Shown here in pieces: positions 15,243-22,971 of a stretch of DNA of 64,000 bases. The notes under the pieces are model-generated. The model had not been told where the DNA came from and ran no database searches. It saw only the letters and a list, made by a program, of their open reading frames with translations. The position numbers and the translations under genes were made by a program. The first letter of the stretch is position 1, and each line of letters starts with the position of its first letter. Source of the stretch: Chitinolyticbacter meiyuanensis (GTDB taxonomy: Bacteria; Pseudomonadota; Gammaproteobacteria; Burkholderiales; Chitinibacteraceae). The stretch is taken from assembly GCF_008033135.1 (NCBI RefSeq), contig NZ_CP041335.1:2175925-2239924 (forward strand), given 5' to 3'.

Positions 15243-15782
15243 CTAAGAATGAGTTAGCTCAGCAGCTTGTGCTTCCCATGACGACACCCACTGCCTCTGC
15301 GCCGACGTTTCTGGGGAGCGGGGATGACGTGACACCTTTGCAACGGTTTGCCAGAGCATTTCAAGCTGCTCCAACGCCTCGGTAGGGCTTGCTCCATGCT
15401 CGACCAGAAGGCATCCAATCACGGTCCCCGTTCGTCCCACGCCGCCCCAGCAATGCACGTAAACAGCATGACCCTCCTCGCAAGCGCTCCGAATGGCGGT
15501 CAGTATCTGCCGCATTACTTGCGCTGATGAAGGGATGGACTTATCCGGAATAGGGAAGCGGTGATGAACAACCGGCTTCCCGTTACTCGAGAACTCAGGC
15601 AGCAGCTCTACGTACGATGCGAGTTCTCCCTGCTCGGTGAGGTCCAGGAAGTAACTTACCCCAGCATCCAGATAGGCCTGCAGCTTTGCTAAAGAGCTCT
15701 GCGTATCGATATTCCGCGGGTATTCTCCCGCTAAGACTTGGCCGGGCACGACCCAATAGCAGTTCGGATTTGGCCGCTCCAT
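15243..15782 (-). CDS. Dual-specificity/tyrosine phosphatase-like protein
   Basis: The 179-residue soluble protein carries the Cys-based phosphatase signature VHCWGGVGRTGT (HCx5R, Cys111 and Arg117). An acidic loop lies upstream (FPIPDKSIPSS, candidate general acid Asp80). The fold resembles dual-specificity phosphatases. It lies 15 bp after kptA in the same orientation, and kptA lies 39 bp after the PARG-like gene. This suggests that the substrate is a phosphorylated ADP-ribose product or RNA end rather than protein phosphotyrosine; that substrate is inferred from context only. The key residues are intact. Confidence 0.85.
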   Translation of the reverse strand: MERPNPNCYWVVPGQVLAGEYPRNIDTQSSLAKLQAYLDAGVSYFLDLTEQGELASYVELLPEFSSNGKPVVHHRFPIPDKSIPSSAQVMRQILTAIRSACEEGHAVYVHCWGGVGRTGTVIGCLLVEHGASPTEALEQLEMLWQTVAKVSRHPRSPETSAQRQWVSSWEAQAAELTHS

Positions 15783-15797
15783 TTTTGTTTCCCAGTG

Positions 15798-16352
15798 CTA
15801 TCCGGCAATCACAATGAAGTGCGCGGGCACCTGCTCGGTCAGCCACACACCATTCTCAGCGCAGTAAAACAAGAAACCCTGACGAGCCATCTCACCCGCC
15901 TGAATACTCAGAATGACGGGCTTGCCGTGACGCGCTCCCACGCTCATTGCGGTCTCCACCGTTGTGGACAAATGCACGTGCTGTCGCGAGCGCGGGGTAA
16001 GCCCTTCTGTTCGGATTGCGTCGACGAACCGGGTTGCTGTTCCGTGGTACAGCACTTCGGGTGGTGATGTAGGGGCAAGTGCCAAATCAATCTGGACCGA
16101 GTGCCCTTGATTGGCTCGAATGCGGCGGTTGGACTCGTCCAGCGCGAAGCGCTGCTTGTCGCTCGTCACCACGACTTGCCGGATCAGCTCTAGCGTCAGC
16201 GCGGTGTCGTGTTCTCTTGCCCGAGCAATCAAATCGTCAACTGCAGCCCAGCCTTGTTCGTCCAAGTGAAGGCCAATCGAGTCCGGCTTGTGCCGGAGGA
16301 TGTAACTCAAAAACTTGCTGGTTTTTTCAAGTGTCGAATGTTCGTTCGCCAT
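15798..16352 (-). CDS. kptA: RNA 2'-phosphotransferase, Tpt1/KptA family
   Basis: The 184-residue protein starts MANEHSTLEKTSKFLSYILR at the ATG at 16352, chosen because family members begin this way; an ATG at 16367 would add five residues. KptA moves an internal 2'-phosphate from RNA to NAD+, giving ADP-ribose 1''-2'' cyclic phosphate and nicotinamide. Family hallmarks are LRHKPDSIGLHLDEQGWA (N-terminal winged-helix region), RANQGHS, LYHGT and the C-terminal half with RQHVHLS and HGKPVILSI. It sits between a phosphatase and a PARG-like gene, which fits NAD-dependent RNA repair followed by handling of the ADP-ribose product. Confidence 0.93.
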   Translation of the reverse strand: MANEHSTLEKTSKFLSYILRHKPDSIGLHLDEQGWAAVDDLIARAREHDTALTLELIRQVVVTSDKQRFALDESNRRIRANQGHSVQIDLALAPTSPPEVLYHGTATRFVDAIRTEGLTPRSRQHVHLSTTVETAMSVGARHGKPVILSIQAGEMARQGFLFYCAENGVWLTEQVPAHFIVIAG

Positions 16353-16391
16353 GTTCTCGTATCCCATCTTTGGATTTCTGACCAGATACGG

Positions 16392-17237
16392 CTAGCCGTA
16401 CTGAGGAAATGTGTTTGCGAACGCAGAAAACGTCTCGCTGCCTTTGCGATCCGGTACCGCAAAGCAGACGTACCGAAAAGCACGCTGATACGCTCGGTTG
16501 TCTCGCAACTGCTGCGCAAACCATCCCGCCATGTCCGAAGGGTTATTGCCGAATACGCCGCAGCCCCATGCGCCAAGTACGAGTGTTTTATGACCGTGGT
16601 GTCTCGCCAGAGCCAACAGCAACTCGATGCGCCGAACCATGACTTCCGCGAGCATCGGTAGGCTCTCTGGCTCATTACGGGCTACCGCTCCGCGGTTCAC
16701 CGCAGGGGCCGTTACCATTGCCACCCGGTAGGGCGCATCAAGGAACTGGTACGTGTCATCCCTGAAGACCGGCACTTGGGGTGAGTAAATCATGTCGTCC
16801 AGATAGACACACGACTTCATCTGGCGATTTGCTTCGTACATCGTGCTCATCTGCACGATGCAGGGGTAAAGGCCAGACGACTTGGCTAGGTTTTCTTCCT
16901 GCGCCTCCGAGCCCCCCAGAAAACCGCCTCCCGGATTGCGGGCTGACGCAAAGTTCAGGCACAGCACATCCGTATGTCCTTGGGCGACCAACCGCTGCGC
17001 TGCAGCCAAGGTGGTTTCGTTGGTCACTTCGATAAGGGTTGGCTGTTCTGCATCCGCCCGCTGTTGTAGCGCAAGCGAGCGCAGCGCCTCCGCTTGGTAG
17101 TGACGTGACTGGTCAATTGCATACTGGAGATCGTTCGCGATCTCGACCCTATGGCCATGTTGGTTTACGTAATAGCCTTGCGTGAGGGTCTGCAGCGTTT
17201 CTTGGGCAATCGCTGCACGTTGTTGCCGGTTATTCAT
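16392..17237 (-). CDS. Bacterial poly(ADP-ribose) glycohydrolase-like macrodomain protein (TIGR02452/DUF2263)
   Basis: The 281-residue protein resembles the TIGR02452 family of macrodomain-related microbial PARGs. The catalytic signature is visible as NPGGG (residues 101-105) followed by QEE (113-115). The second loop GAWGCGVFGN, near residue 225, binds the diphosphate in this fold. Such enzymes remove ADP-ribose from proteins or nucleic acids, or bind related nucleotides. It is the first gene of the minus-strand operon with kptA and a phosphatase, divergent from a NUDIX regulator and an ADP-ribosyl-glycohydrolase. The exact substrate is unknown. Confidence 0.88.
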   Translation of the reverse strand: MNNRQQRAAIAQETLQTLTQGYYVNQHGHRVEIANDLQYAIDQSRHYQAEALRSLALQQRADAEQPTLIEVTNETTLAAAQRLVAQGHTDVLCLNFASARNPGGGFLGGSEAQEENLAKSSGLYPCIVQMSTMYEANRQMKSCVYLDDMIYSPQVPVFRDDTYQFLDAPYRVAMVTAPAVNRGAVARNEPESLPMLAEVMVRRIELLLALARHHGHKTLVLGAWGCGVFGNNPSDMAGWFAQQLRDNRAYQRAFRYVCFAVPDRKGSETFSAFANTFPQYG

Positions 17238-17311
17238 GGTTCGCTTGTCTCTTTTTGTTAGTTTGCGAGTCTTGCCAAGGCCCAGCGGGACTCGGCTTAT
17301 TCATGCTAAGC

Positions 17312-17360
17312 CCTCTTAGTGTTTGTTGACAACTATCTTGGTGTTATTATGCAACTAACC
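17312..17360. promoter_or_regulatory. Candidate divergent promoter/operator of the ADP-ribose cluster
   Basis: The 163-bp space between the divergent start codons contains the palindrome GTTGACAAC (17325-17333), which includes a TTGACA -35-like hexamer. It also holds flanking TTAGT (17316-17320) and ACTAA (17354-17358) arms around an AT-rich centre. It is a plausible binding site for the adjacent NUDIX regulator, but spacing to a -10 element is not convincing on either strand. Confidence 0.35.
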
Positions 17361-17400
17361 GAGCTGGAAGCAGCCAACACCCGATGAGAAGGCATGTTCG

Positions 17401-18153
17401 ATGAGCCCAGAAGATCAGTCCGAACAAGAGTTTCTACGTCGCTACAACACCCATGATTTCGACGTCCCTCTGACCAGTGTCGACCTCGTCATCTTGACGG
17501 TACGCGACGAGCGCTTGCAGGTCTTACTCGTAAAAAGAGCGGAGCACCCTTTTCGGGAGATGTGGTCACTGCCAGGCGGGTTCATCGATATTCATCGCGA
17601 CCAGGATTTGCAAGCGACGGCGTTGCGGAAGTTGCGCGAGAAGACTGGCGTTGTCAGTCCTTATCTTGAGCAGCTGCAAGGGTTTGGCAATATGACGCGC
17701 GATCCAAGAGGCTGGTCGACGACGTTTGTTTACTTTGCCCTCATTCCCTCCGAGCACATCGAGCTGAAGCACGGCGCCAACGTCGATGCCGCGCAGTGGT
17801 TCCAAATCGAAAACGACGGTGTAGCACCGGTGCTGGCCTTCGACCACGCGCACATCCTGGATGTGGCCATTCAACGGGTGCGGAACAAGGTCGAATACAG
17901 TTCGTTGCCGGTCCACCTGCTACCGGACCAGTTCACCCTCTCCGAGCTGCAGCGGGTTCATGAGATCGTGCTGGGACGGCAGGTAGACAAAAGCGCGTTC
18001 CGGAAGCGGATCAAGGAAGGGGACTTCCTCGAGGAAGTGCCAGGTGCTTGGCGTTACGGCAGCAATCGACCGGCTCAGTTGTACCGTCGGCGAGCCGACC
18101 GGCCCATGGTTTACTTTCCTCGTGTGATGAGCGGACGAGAAGAGAAAAACTGA
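17401..18153 (+). CDS. NUDIX-type transcriptional regulator, NrtR-like
   Basis: The 250-residue protein has a NUDIX domain (about residues 22-155) followed by a winged-helix segment (about 170-235; LPDQFTLSELQRVHEIVLGR). This is the layout of NrtR, which senses ADP-ribose-type nucleotides and represses NAD-metabolism genes. The Nudix box is degenerate: from G60 the catalytic Glu is Arg66, and REUxEE reads RKLREK. Loss of hydrolysis is therefore likely, as in ligand-sensing members. It heads the plus-strand operon and faces the PARG/kptA operon, so it probably controls both through the intergenic region. Confidence 0.88.
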   Translation: MSPEDQSEQEFLRRYNTHDFDVPLTSVDLVILTVRDERLQVLLVKRAEHPFREMWSLPGGFIDIHRDQDLQATALRKLREKTGVVSPYLEQLQGFGNMTRDPRGWSTTFVYFALIPSEHIELKHGANVDAAQWFQIENDGVAPVLAFDHAHILDVAIQRVRNKVEYSSLPVHLLPDQFTLSELQRVHEIVLGRQVDKSAFRKRIKEGDFLEEVPGAWRYGSNRPAQLYRRRADRPMVYFPRVMSGREEKN

Positions 18154-18191
18154 GATGGCTCTGCGCGGTAATAGCTTCAAAGGTTGAACAG

Positions 18192-19106
18192 ATGAAAACC
18201 CCAGTACTGCAGGATCGATTTCGCGGCTGCTTGATCGGCTTGGCGTGCGGCGACGCTGTAGGCACCACGGTCGAGTTCATGTCGCGCGGCACCTTCGTCC
18301 CAGTGACGGACATGGTCGGCGGTGGGCCATTTGAATTACCACCGGGAGCCTGGACTGACGATTGTTCGATGGCGCTCTGCCTGGCCCACAGTCTGTTGTA
18401 TCGCAACGGTTTCTATGCAGAAGACCAGATGAACCGCTACTGCAATTGGGCCAACTACGGCTACCTCAGCAGCACCGGCGAATGCTTCGATATTGGCATG
18501 ACCGTCGCCAAGGCGTTGGAACGCTACCGTGTGACCGGCGACCCATTCAGCGGCAGCATCGAGCCTTCTACCGCTGGGAATAGTTCGATCATGCGCCTGG
18601 CCCCCATCCCCATGTTCTACTTCGAGAACCCGAGTCGTGTTGTTCGGTATGCCGGCGAGAGTGCTCGAACTACCCATGGCGCGGAAGAAGCCATCGAATG
18701 CACGCGTCTGTTTGCGACGCAGCTGCGCGCGGCCTTGGCTGGTGCGGACAAGGAATCGATTCTCTTCGGGCATGGCTATCAGGCCATAGCACCCAAGACT
18801 GTGCCTTTGGCTACGGGCGCGTGGCGTAGCAAAGCTGAGAGCGCGATTCGTGGCAGCGGATACGTGGTGGAATCTTTGGAAGCGGCGCTGTGGTGCTTCT
18901 GGACGACCGATGACTTCGAAACGGCCATCTTGAAGGCCGTCAATCTCGGTGATGATGCGGATACGACCGCAGCCATTTGCGGCCAGCTTGCAGGCGCCTA
19001 TTACGGATTTGAAGCCATCCCCTCCCACTGGCGGAGCAGACTGGTCATGTCGCAGGAGATCGAGGCGGTGGCTGACCAGCTTTACCTGCAGCGGGAGCGT
19101 CAGTGA
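18192..19106 (+). CDS. ADP-ribosyl-glycohydrolase (DraG/ARH family)
   Basis: The 304-residue enzyme starts MKTPVLQDRFRGCLIGLACG. This ATG is chosen because homologues begin here; the frame extends 48 codons upstream into the regulator gene. The two magnesium-binding clusters of the family are present: WTDDCSMAL (residues 54-62) and LGDDADTTA (about 252-260), plus the ACGDAVG motif. Members cleave ADP-ribose from Arg, Ser or DNA bases, or hydrolyse O-acetyl-ADP-ribose. It lies 38 bp after the NUDIX regulator and is likely co-transcribed with it. The substrate cannot be told from sequence. Confidence 0.93.
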   Translation: MKTPVLQDRFRGCLIGLACGDAVGTTVEFMSRGTFVPVTDMVGGGPFELPPGAWTDDCSMALCLAHSLLYRNGFYAEDQMNRYCNWANYGYLSSTGECFDIGMTVAKALERYRVTGDPFSGSIEPSTAGNSSIMRLAPIPMFYFENPSRVVRYAGESARTTHGAEEAIECTRLFATQLRAALAGADKESILFGHGYQAIAPKTVPLATGAWRSKAESAIRGSGYVVESLEAALWCFWTTDDFETAILKAVNLGDDADTTAAICGQLAGAYYGFEAIPSHWRSRLVMSQEIEAVADQLYLQRERQ

Positions 19107-19201
19107 AATCAACGATTTGAGAAACGCAGAACGTTGCGACGAATGATCCATTGTTGTTGCAATAAGTTTTGCGACCTAGGTCGGCAGACCGTAATCATTT
19201 C

Positions 19202-19245
19202 AGCCTCCAACATGGCGTCGTGAGCTTTACGCCAGTTCGGAGGCT
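19202..19245. other. Long imperfect stem-loop in a gene-free interval
   Basis: AGCCTCC (19202-19208) pairs with GGAGGCT (19239-19245). An inner TGGCGT/ACGCCA stem and a 10-nt loop make 17-nt arms with three mismatches. It lies 95 bp beyond the glycohydrolase stop in a 390-bp gap with no gene (19107-19496). It could end that operon (a weak T stretch follows) or be a structured RNA. Nothing else in the gap is recognisable. Confidence 0.45.
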
Positions 19246-19460
19246 TTCTCATGTTGTTCGCCATCCAGTTGTCCGACGCATAACGGTGTTGGCATGGCGC
19301 CCCGTACCTTCACACACCGAGTCTCCTTATCTGTCACAACAGATGCTGAGAGCAGGCCAATGTGTCATGAAAAGCAGCTCAGATTGTCAAAAAATGGCCT
19401 AACCCCCTGTTATGGCGATGCCCCAAAAGCAACCTTATGTGTCCGTGACTGTTTGTATTA

Positions 19461-19484
19461 AGGCAGCAAAAGCTGCCTTTTTTT
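19461..19484 (+). terminator. Strong terminator hairpin just before the ATPase gene
   Basis: AGGCAGC, loop AAAA, GCTGCCT, then seven T's give a textbook rho-independent terminator on the plus strand. It ends only 12 bp before the ATPase start codon, with no Shine-Dalgarno between them. It could insulate the gene or act as an attenuator. Confidence 0.8.
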
Positions 19485-19496
19485 GGGCTTTTGTTG

Positions 19497-21116
19497 ATGA
19501 ATTATATTTTCCGCAAGAATAGTTCAATTGGGGCCAATGACGCAGAGTCTGACAATAAATTTTTGTTGGAGTGCTTTGTTGATACCGGTGATTTGGATGT
19601 TATTCGTGACTGCCAAAACCCTAAACGCCTGATCGTGGGTCGGACCGGCGCAGGAAAAAGCGCCTTACTTTCCAAACTTAGACAAATTGAAGATCACGTT
19701 GTTGATTTGGAGCCGGAAAGTCTGGCTTTGAATTATATTTGCAACTCGGATGTTATTGGTTTTTTTGAGGCGCTGGGCGTCAATCTCGAAGTGTTTTATC
19801 AGCTTTTGTGGAAGCACGTTTTTGTGGTGGAGCTACTTCGAGAGAAATTCAAAATTGATAATGACCAAGCTGAGTCTCTTAGGGGGTATTTGTCCTCGAT
19901 CTTTAATAAAGATAAAAAGAAAGAAAAGGGGCTTGCTTATTTAAAGCAGTGGGGGGAGGATTTTTGGAACGAAACTGAGTATAGAATCAAGGAATTTACT
20001 ACCAAGTTGGAGTCTGATCTGAGGGCCTCTGTAGACTTGGATATAGGTTCCATCAAGATGAATGCTGAAGGCGGTCGTGGTTTATCTGAAGAGTTGAAGG
20101 CGGAAGTTATTCACCGTGGACAGCGAGTAGTAAACGCAGTTCAGGTTAGAGATTTAATAGAGGTTATGAATCTTTTGGCGGAGGATATATTTAGTGATCC
20201 TCAAAAGAAGTATTTTATTATTATTGATCGTTTGGATGAAGGTTGGGTTGACGATAGAATAAGATACAAAGTAGTTCGTGCTCTAATAGAAACAGTAAAG
20301 GCTTTTCAACGGATTTCTTCCGTGAAAGTCGTGGTTGCCATGCGCGAAGATTTGTTAATGCGCGTCTTTGACAAGACTCGGGATGCTGGATTTCAAGCGG
20401 AGAAGTATGAAGCGCTGTTTTTGCGGCTTCGATGGAGTAAGGATCAATTAAAAGAAGTGGTGGATAGACGAATTAACTATCTGGTTCGCCAGCAATACAC
20501 GGCTAGGGATGTTAAATTCGAGGATGTGTTTCAGAACAAAATACACGGACAAGAAGCGTTTGACTATCTTGTTGATCGAACTTTGTTGCGCCCGAGAGAT
20601 ATAATTGCTTTTGTGAATTGTTGTTTGGAGTTGTGTGAAGGTAAGGCTTCTGTTCCTTCTTCAATGGTGAAGGAGGCTGAATTTTCTTACTCAAAGGGGC
20701 GCCTGAGTTCGTTGTGCCATGAGTGGTATGCTGACTATAAAAATCTTGAAGCTTATTCTCAAATTCTTTCGGGAAAAAATAGCTCATTCGATTTTGAATC
20801 GGTTCTTGAGGAGGATTTGAATAGTCTAGTGGGCGGTAGTTGGTCGGAACTAGGTGAGGATGATCCTGTTTATGTTGCCCTTCAGGATTGGATCGATGGG
20901 AAGCTGAGATACGATGGATTGATTGAAGTTGTTTTTCGAATTTTGTATCGTGTAAGCTTGATTGGAGTTAAGCCAAGCTCTTACGAGAAAATCTACTGGT
21001 CTTTCCAATTTATGGAGGGTATGAATGGTGGCCAATATAAATCATCTTCTGCGATAGTTGTTCATCCAATGTTTTGGCGTGCGTTGGGAGTGGTGCCCTC
21101 TGCTAGGCCAACCTAG
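19497..21116 (+). CDS. P-loop ATPase, resembling the Sll1717-type family
   Basis: The 539-residue protein has a Walker A motif VGRTGAGKSAL (residues 48-58) and a Walker B-like strand IIIDRLDEGW (241-250). Between them lies a helical charged region (KDKKKEKGLAYLKQW). A C-terminal helical part includes LLRPRDIIAFVNCCLE, an AAA/STAND-like sensor region. The plan resembles P-loop ATPases of the Sll1717 type often seen singly in defence-rich islands; I am not certain of the family name. The gene is visibly AT-rich compared with its neighbours, a sign of transfer. The ATG is preferred over the in-frame TTG at 19491. Function unknown; a defence role is only a suggestion. Confidence 0.75.
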   Translation: MNYIFRKNSSIGANDAESDNKFLLECFVDTGDLDVIRDCQNPKRLIVGRTGAGKSALLSKLRQIEDHVVDLEPESLALNYICNSDVIGFFEALGVNLEVFYQLLWKHVFVVELLREKFKIDNDQAESLRGYLSSIFNKDKKKEKGLAYLKQWGEDFWNETEYRIKEFTTKLESDLRASVDLDIGSIKMNAEGGRGLSEELKAEVIHRGQRVVNAVQVRDLIEVMNLLAEDIFSDPQKKYFIIIDRLDEGWVDDRIRYKVVRALIETVKAFQRISSVKVVVAMREDLLMRVFDKTRDAGFQAEKYEALFLRLRWSKDQLKEVVDRRINYLVRQQYTARDVKFEDVFQNKIHGQEAFDYLVDRTLLRPRDIIAFVNCCLELCEGKASVPSSMVKEAEFSYSKGRLSSLCHEWYADYKNLEAYSQILSGKNSSFDFESVLEEDLNSLVGGSWSELGEDDPVYVALQDWIDGKLRYDGLIEVVFRILYRVSLIGVKPSSYEKIYWSFQFMEGMNGGQYKSSSAIVVHPMFWRALGVVPSARPT

Positions 21117-21287
21117 TTATTTAGATGGATTTCTTGCGTTGGATCCGGTGCTTTAAGTGAAATTAAGTAGCTAGCGGTTTGGCTGCAAGGTACGGGCAAT
21201 CGTTATAGGCATTACGCCTCATGCGGTAAACCTCCGGTCATTTTTACGCTCTTTTTTCTGTGCCTTTTTGGTGCGCTTGTTTCTGCA

Positions 21288-21349
21288 GGTTCCGCCCGTT
21301 AGACGGGTTCATTTCTTTTGCGTCGCCAAAAGAAATTAACCAAAGAAAA
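21288..21349 (+). repeat. 62-bp inverted repeat, left arm
   Basis: This copy matches the reverse complement of 22382-22443 at 56 of 62 positions. It contains an internal near-palindrome, TTCATTTCTTTTG / CCAAAAGAAATTAA. The pair bounds a 1,156-bp segment holding one small secreted-protein gene. The upstream interval 21117-21287 shows nothing I can identify. Confidence 0.75.
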
Positions 21350-21551
21350 TGAGTAATTCGCTACGAGCTATTTCCAGAGGAAATTCGCCAAGGGAGAAAA
21401 ATCCGATGGCGCTTCGCTGGGTTCTACATAAAACAACAGCGGATTGGGCACCACCCGAATTTCCCTCAGGAGCGCCGAGCAAGGAACAAGCGGGGCGGGG
21501 TTTCGCCGAGGATGTTTGAGTGAGTAAAGTGAGCGAGTCCCGCAGGCGCTT

Positions 21552-21587
21552 ACGCCAAAGCTTGGCGGCTTGACGCCTAGCGACGCG
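21552..21587 (+). repeat. Short direct repeat, copy 1
   Basis: ACGCCAAAGCTTGGCGGCTT... with CGCCTAGCGACGCG at its end recurs at 21660-21696 with small differences. Each unit contains a GCCAAAGC(T/C)(T/C)GGCGGC hairpin-like core. It resembles REP-type intergenic units. Confidence 0.6.
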
Positions 21588-21659
21588 GTATCCCGCTTGG
21601 GCGGGGCGACTCGATTGTCCGCAGCGAGGGAACCGGCGAAGCCGGTGCGTATGCGGGTC

Positions 21660-21696
21660 ACGCCAAAGCTCGGCGGCTTTGCCGCCTAGCGACGCG
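21660..21696 (+). repeat. Short direct repeat, copy 2
   Basis: Second copy of the unit at 21552-21587, with GGCGGCTTTGCCGCC forming a stem in this copy. It ends 42 bp before the start codon of the small secreted protein. The rest of the 21350-21738 interval holds no supported gene. Confidence 0.6.
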
Positions 21697-21738
21697 CGAT
21701 GCAGAGCATACGCCGAAACTTGTGAGTGGAGACGAATA

Positions 21739-22113
21739 ATGAATGCCGTATTCCAGCCGTGGCTTCGACGGTCTTTCGTCATAATAATTTTGGGGTGCTC
21801 GCTTCCAGTTCTTTCGTACGCACTGGAGGCGAAAAATGAAGCCGACGATGATTGCGTGACCCGGAATTTTGTTATTGAGTATCGCAACCCGAAGGAAAAT
21901 CCAAGCGCCCCCAAGCTATTGGAAAAAATCCGCGCTGCAATAAATGGGAAAGTTATTTACAACGGACGGGTTATGGATACGTTCCACTCCTATTCTCGGA
22001 GGACGTGCATTCTCCGCGGGGAAGCGAAGGAGATACTTAAAAAACTAAAGAAAATGAACGAAGTTCAGCGAGTTGAGTTGGATTTGCCCGCGTACATCGC
22101 GATCTCCAATTGA
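21739..22113 (+). CDS. Small secreted protein of unknown function
   Basis: The 124-residue protein starts MNAVFQPWLRRSFVIIILGC with GGAG upstream and has a signal peptide ending near LSYALEA. The mature part, about 95 residues, has two cysteines (DDCVTR and RRTCILRG), a likely disulfide. Its strand-helix-strand outline (NFVIEYRNP, KLLEKIRAAINGKVIYN, EAKEILKKLKKMNEVQRVEL) recalls inhibitor-I9 or protease-propeptide folds. That likeness is only a guess. It lies alone inside a segment flanked by 62-bp inverted repeats and is less GC-rich than the core genome. Confidence 0.65.
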   Translation: MNAVFQPWLRRSFVIIILGCSLPVLSYALEAKNEADDDCVTRNFVIEYRNPKENPSAPKLLEKIRAAINGKVIYNGRVMDTFHSYSRRTCILRGEAKEILKKLKKMNEVQRVELDLPAYIAISN

Positions 22114-22381
22114 TGCTAGTTGTGAATGGCATTGTGGGCGTTTCGCTGGACATCAAACAAAGAAAATGGGAACGGCGCAACACCCCAAGTCCCGCAGGCA
22201 CCTTCCCTGTCTCGCTTACTCCTTTTGGCATCAAAGGACTAAGCAGACCATTTACGGTAAATCGTTCCGCACATATCGGCCCATGGTTTTCCTCCCCTTT
22301 GCCAAGCGCCGAAGGAGTGGAGCGAGACCTAGGCTCGCGACCGACTGAGGGCAGCCCGGAGGGCCGCAAGGCGGGGTCGCC
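22114..22381. other. Gene-free interval inside the inverted-repeat segment
   Basis: No gene with a recognisable product is supported here. Short frames overlap on both strands, but the GC-rich part (22300-22380, with GGGCAGCCCGGAGGGCCGC) looks like repeat-type intergenic DNA. Confidence 0.5.
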
Positions 22382-22443
22382 TTTTCTTTGGTTCATTTCT
22401 TTTGGCGAAGCAAAAGAAATGAACCCGTTCGCCGGGCGGAACC
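22382..22443 (-). repeat. 62-bp inverted repeat, right arm
   Basis: This is the reverse complement of 21288-21349 with six mismatches. Inside it GTTCATTTCTTTTG (22391-22404) and CAAAAGAAATGAAC (22411-22424) form a perfect 14-bp stem with a 6-nt loop. Confidence 0.75.
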
Positions 22444-22500
22444 GGCATCAAAACCCCGCGCCGTAGGCGCTGCCCGCAGATTGGCGCGCCGTCTTAGCCT

Positions 22501-22971
22501 CTATCGCTTCACCCGCTTGAGGATCAGCAACACGTTGCTGGATCCTTCTTCGGATTTGAATTGTGTCGGCCGCTCATCCAGGTCCGAAGAATTGGGGGCG
22601 CAGAGCTTCAAGGTATCCCCCTGTAATTCATAGATTGCTCCGTTCACCGACCCTTGGTATTCCCCGTTCTGCGTCGTCATGTCGATCGCCTTCGGCTTTT
22701 CAAGGGGATGGAGCGTGATCTGGAACTGGCGAGGCGCCGCTTCGTCCGGACTTTCCCGCACGGTCATCACCGCCCCGCTGAACACCACTTGGCCGCGGCG
22801 CGCTTGGTCTTGGGCAATCTGGGCGCCATTGTTCACCACCTCAACGATGTCCCAAGTGCCTTGGAGCTGCTCCAGATCACTCTTGGCACCCTTGGCCTTT
22901 GCCTTGGCCAGCGCCCCACCGCTGATGACAAGCAATCCCAGGCACACCAGCACAACTAGCCGTTGCAGCAT
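22501..22971 (-). CDS. Exported lipocalin-like protein, TIGR03067-type
   Basis: The 156-residue protein starts MLQRLVVLVCLGLLVISGGA at the ATG at 22971, where a clean signal peptide begins; the open frame upstream has no coding character. After a lysine-rich linker it shows the pattern of TIGR03067 domains: LQGTWDIVEVVNNGAQI, then QVVFSGAVMTVRE, KAIDMT, GAIYELQGDTLKLC and a final LILKRVKR. These form a small beta-barrel of unknown function, common in multi-copy sets elsewhere but single here. It is probably periplasmic. Confidence 0.75.
   Translation of the reverse strand: MLQRLVVLVCLGLLVISGGALAKAKAKGAKSDLEQLQGTWDIVEVVNNGAQIAQDQARRGQVVFSGAVMTVRESPDEAAPRQFQITLHPLEKPKAIDMTTQNGEYQGSVNGAIYELQGDTLKLCAPNSSDLDERPTQFKSEEGSSNVLLILKRVKR

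Noticed and set aside
18048..18191. N-terminal extension of the ADP-ribosyl-glycohydrolase
   Set aside because: It overlaps the end of the NUDIX regulator and lies before the family start MKTPVLQDRFRG.
19169..19402. A 77-codon frame in the gap before the ATPase gene
   Set aside because: It crosses the strong stem-loop at 19202-19245, has no ribosome-binding site and its composition is not protein-like.
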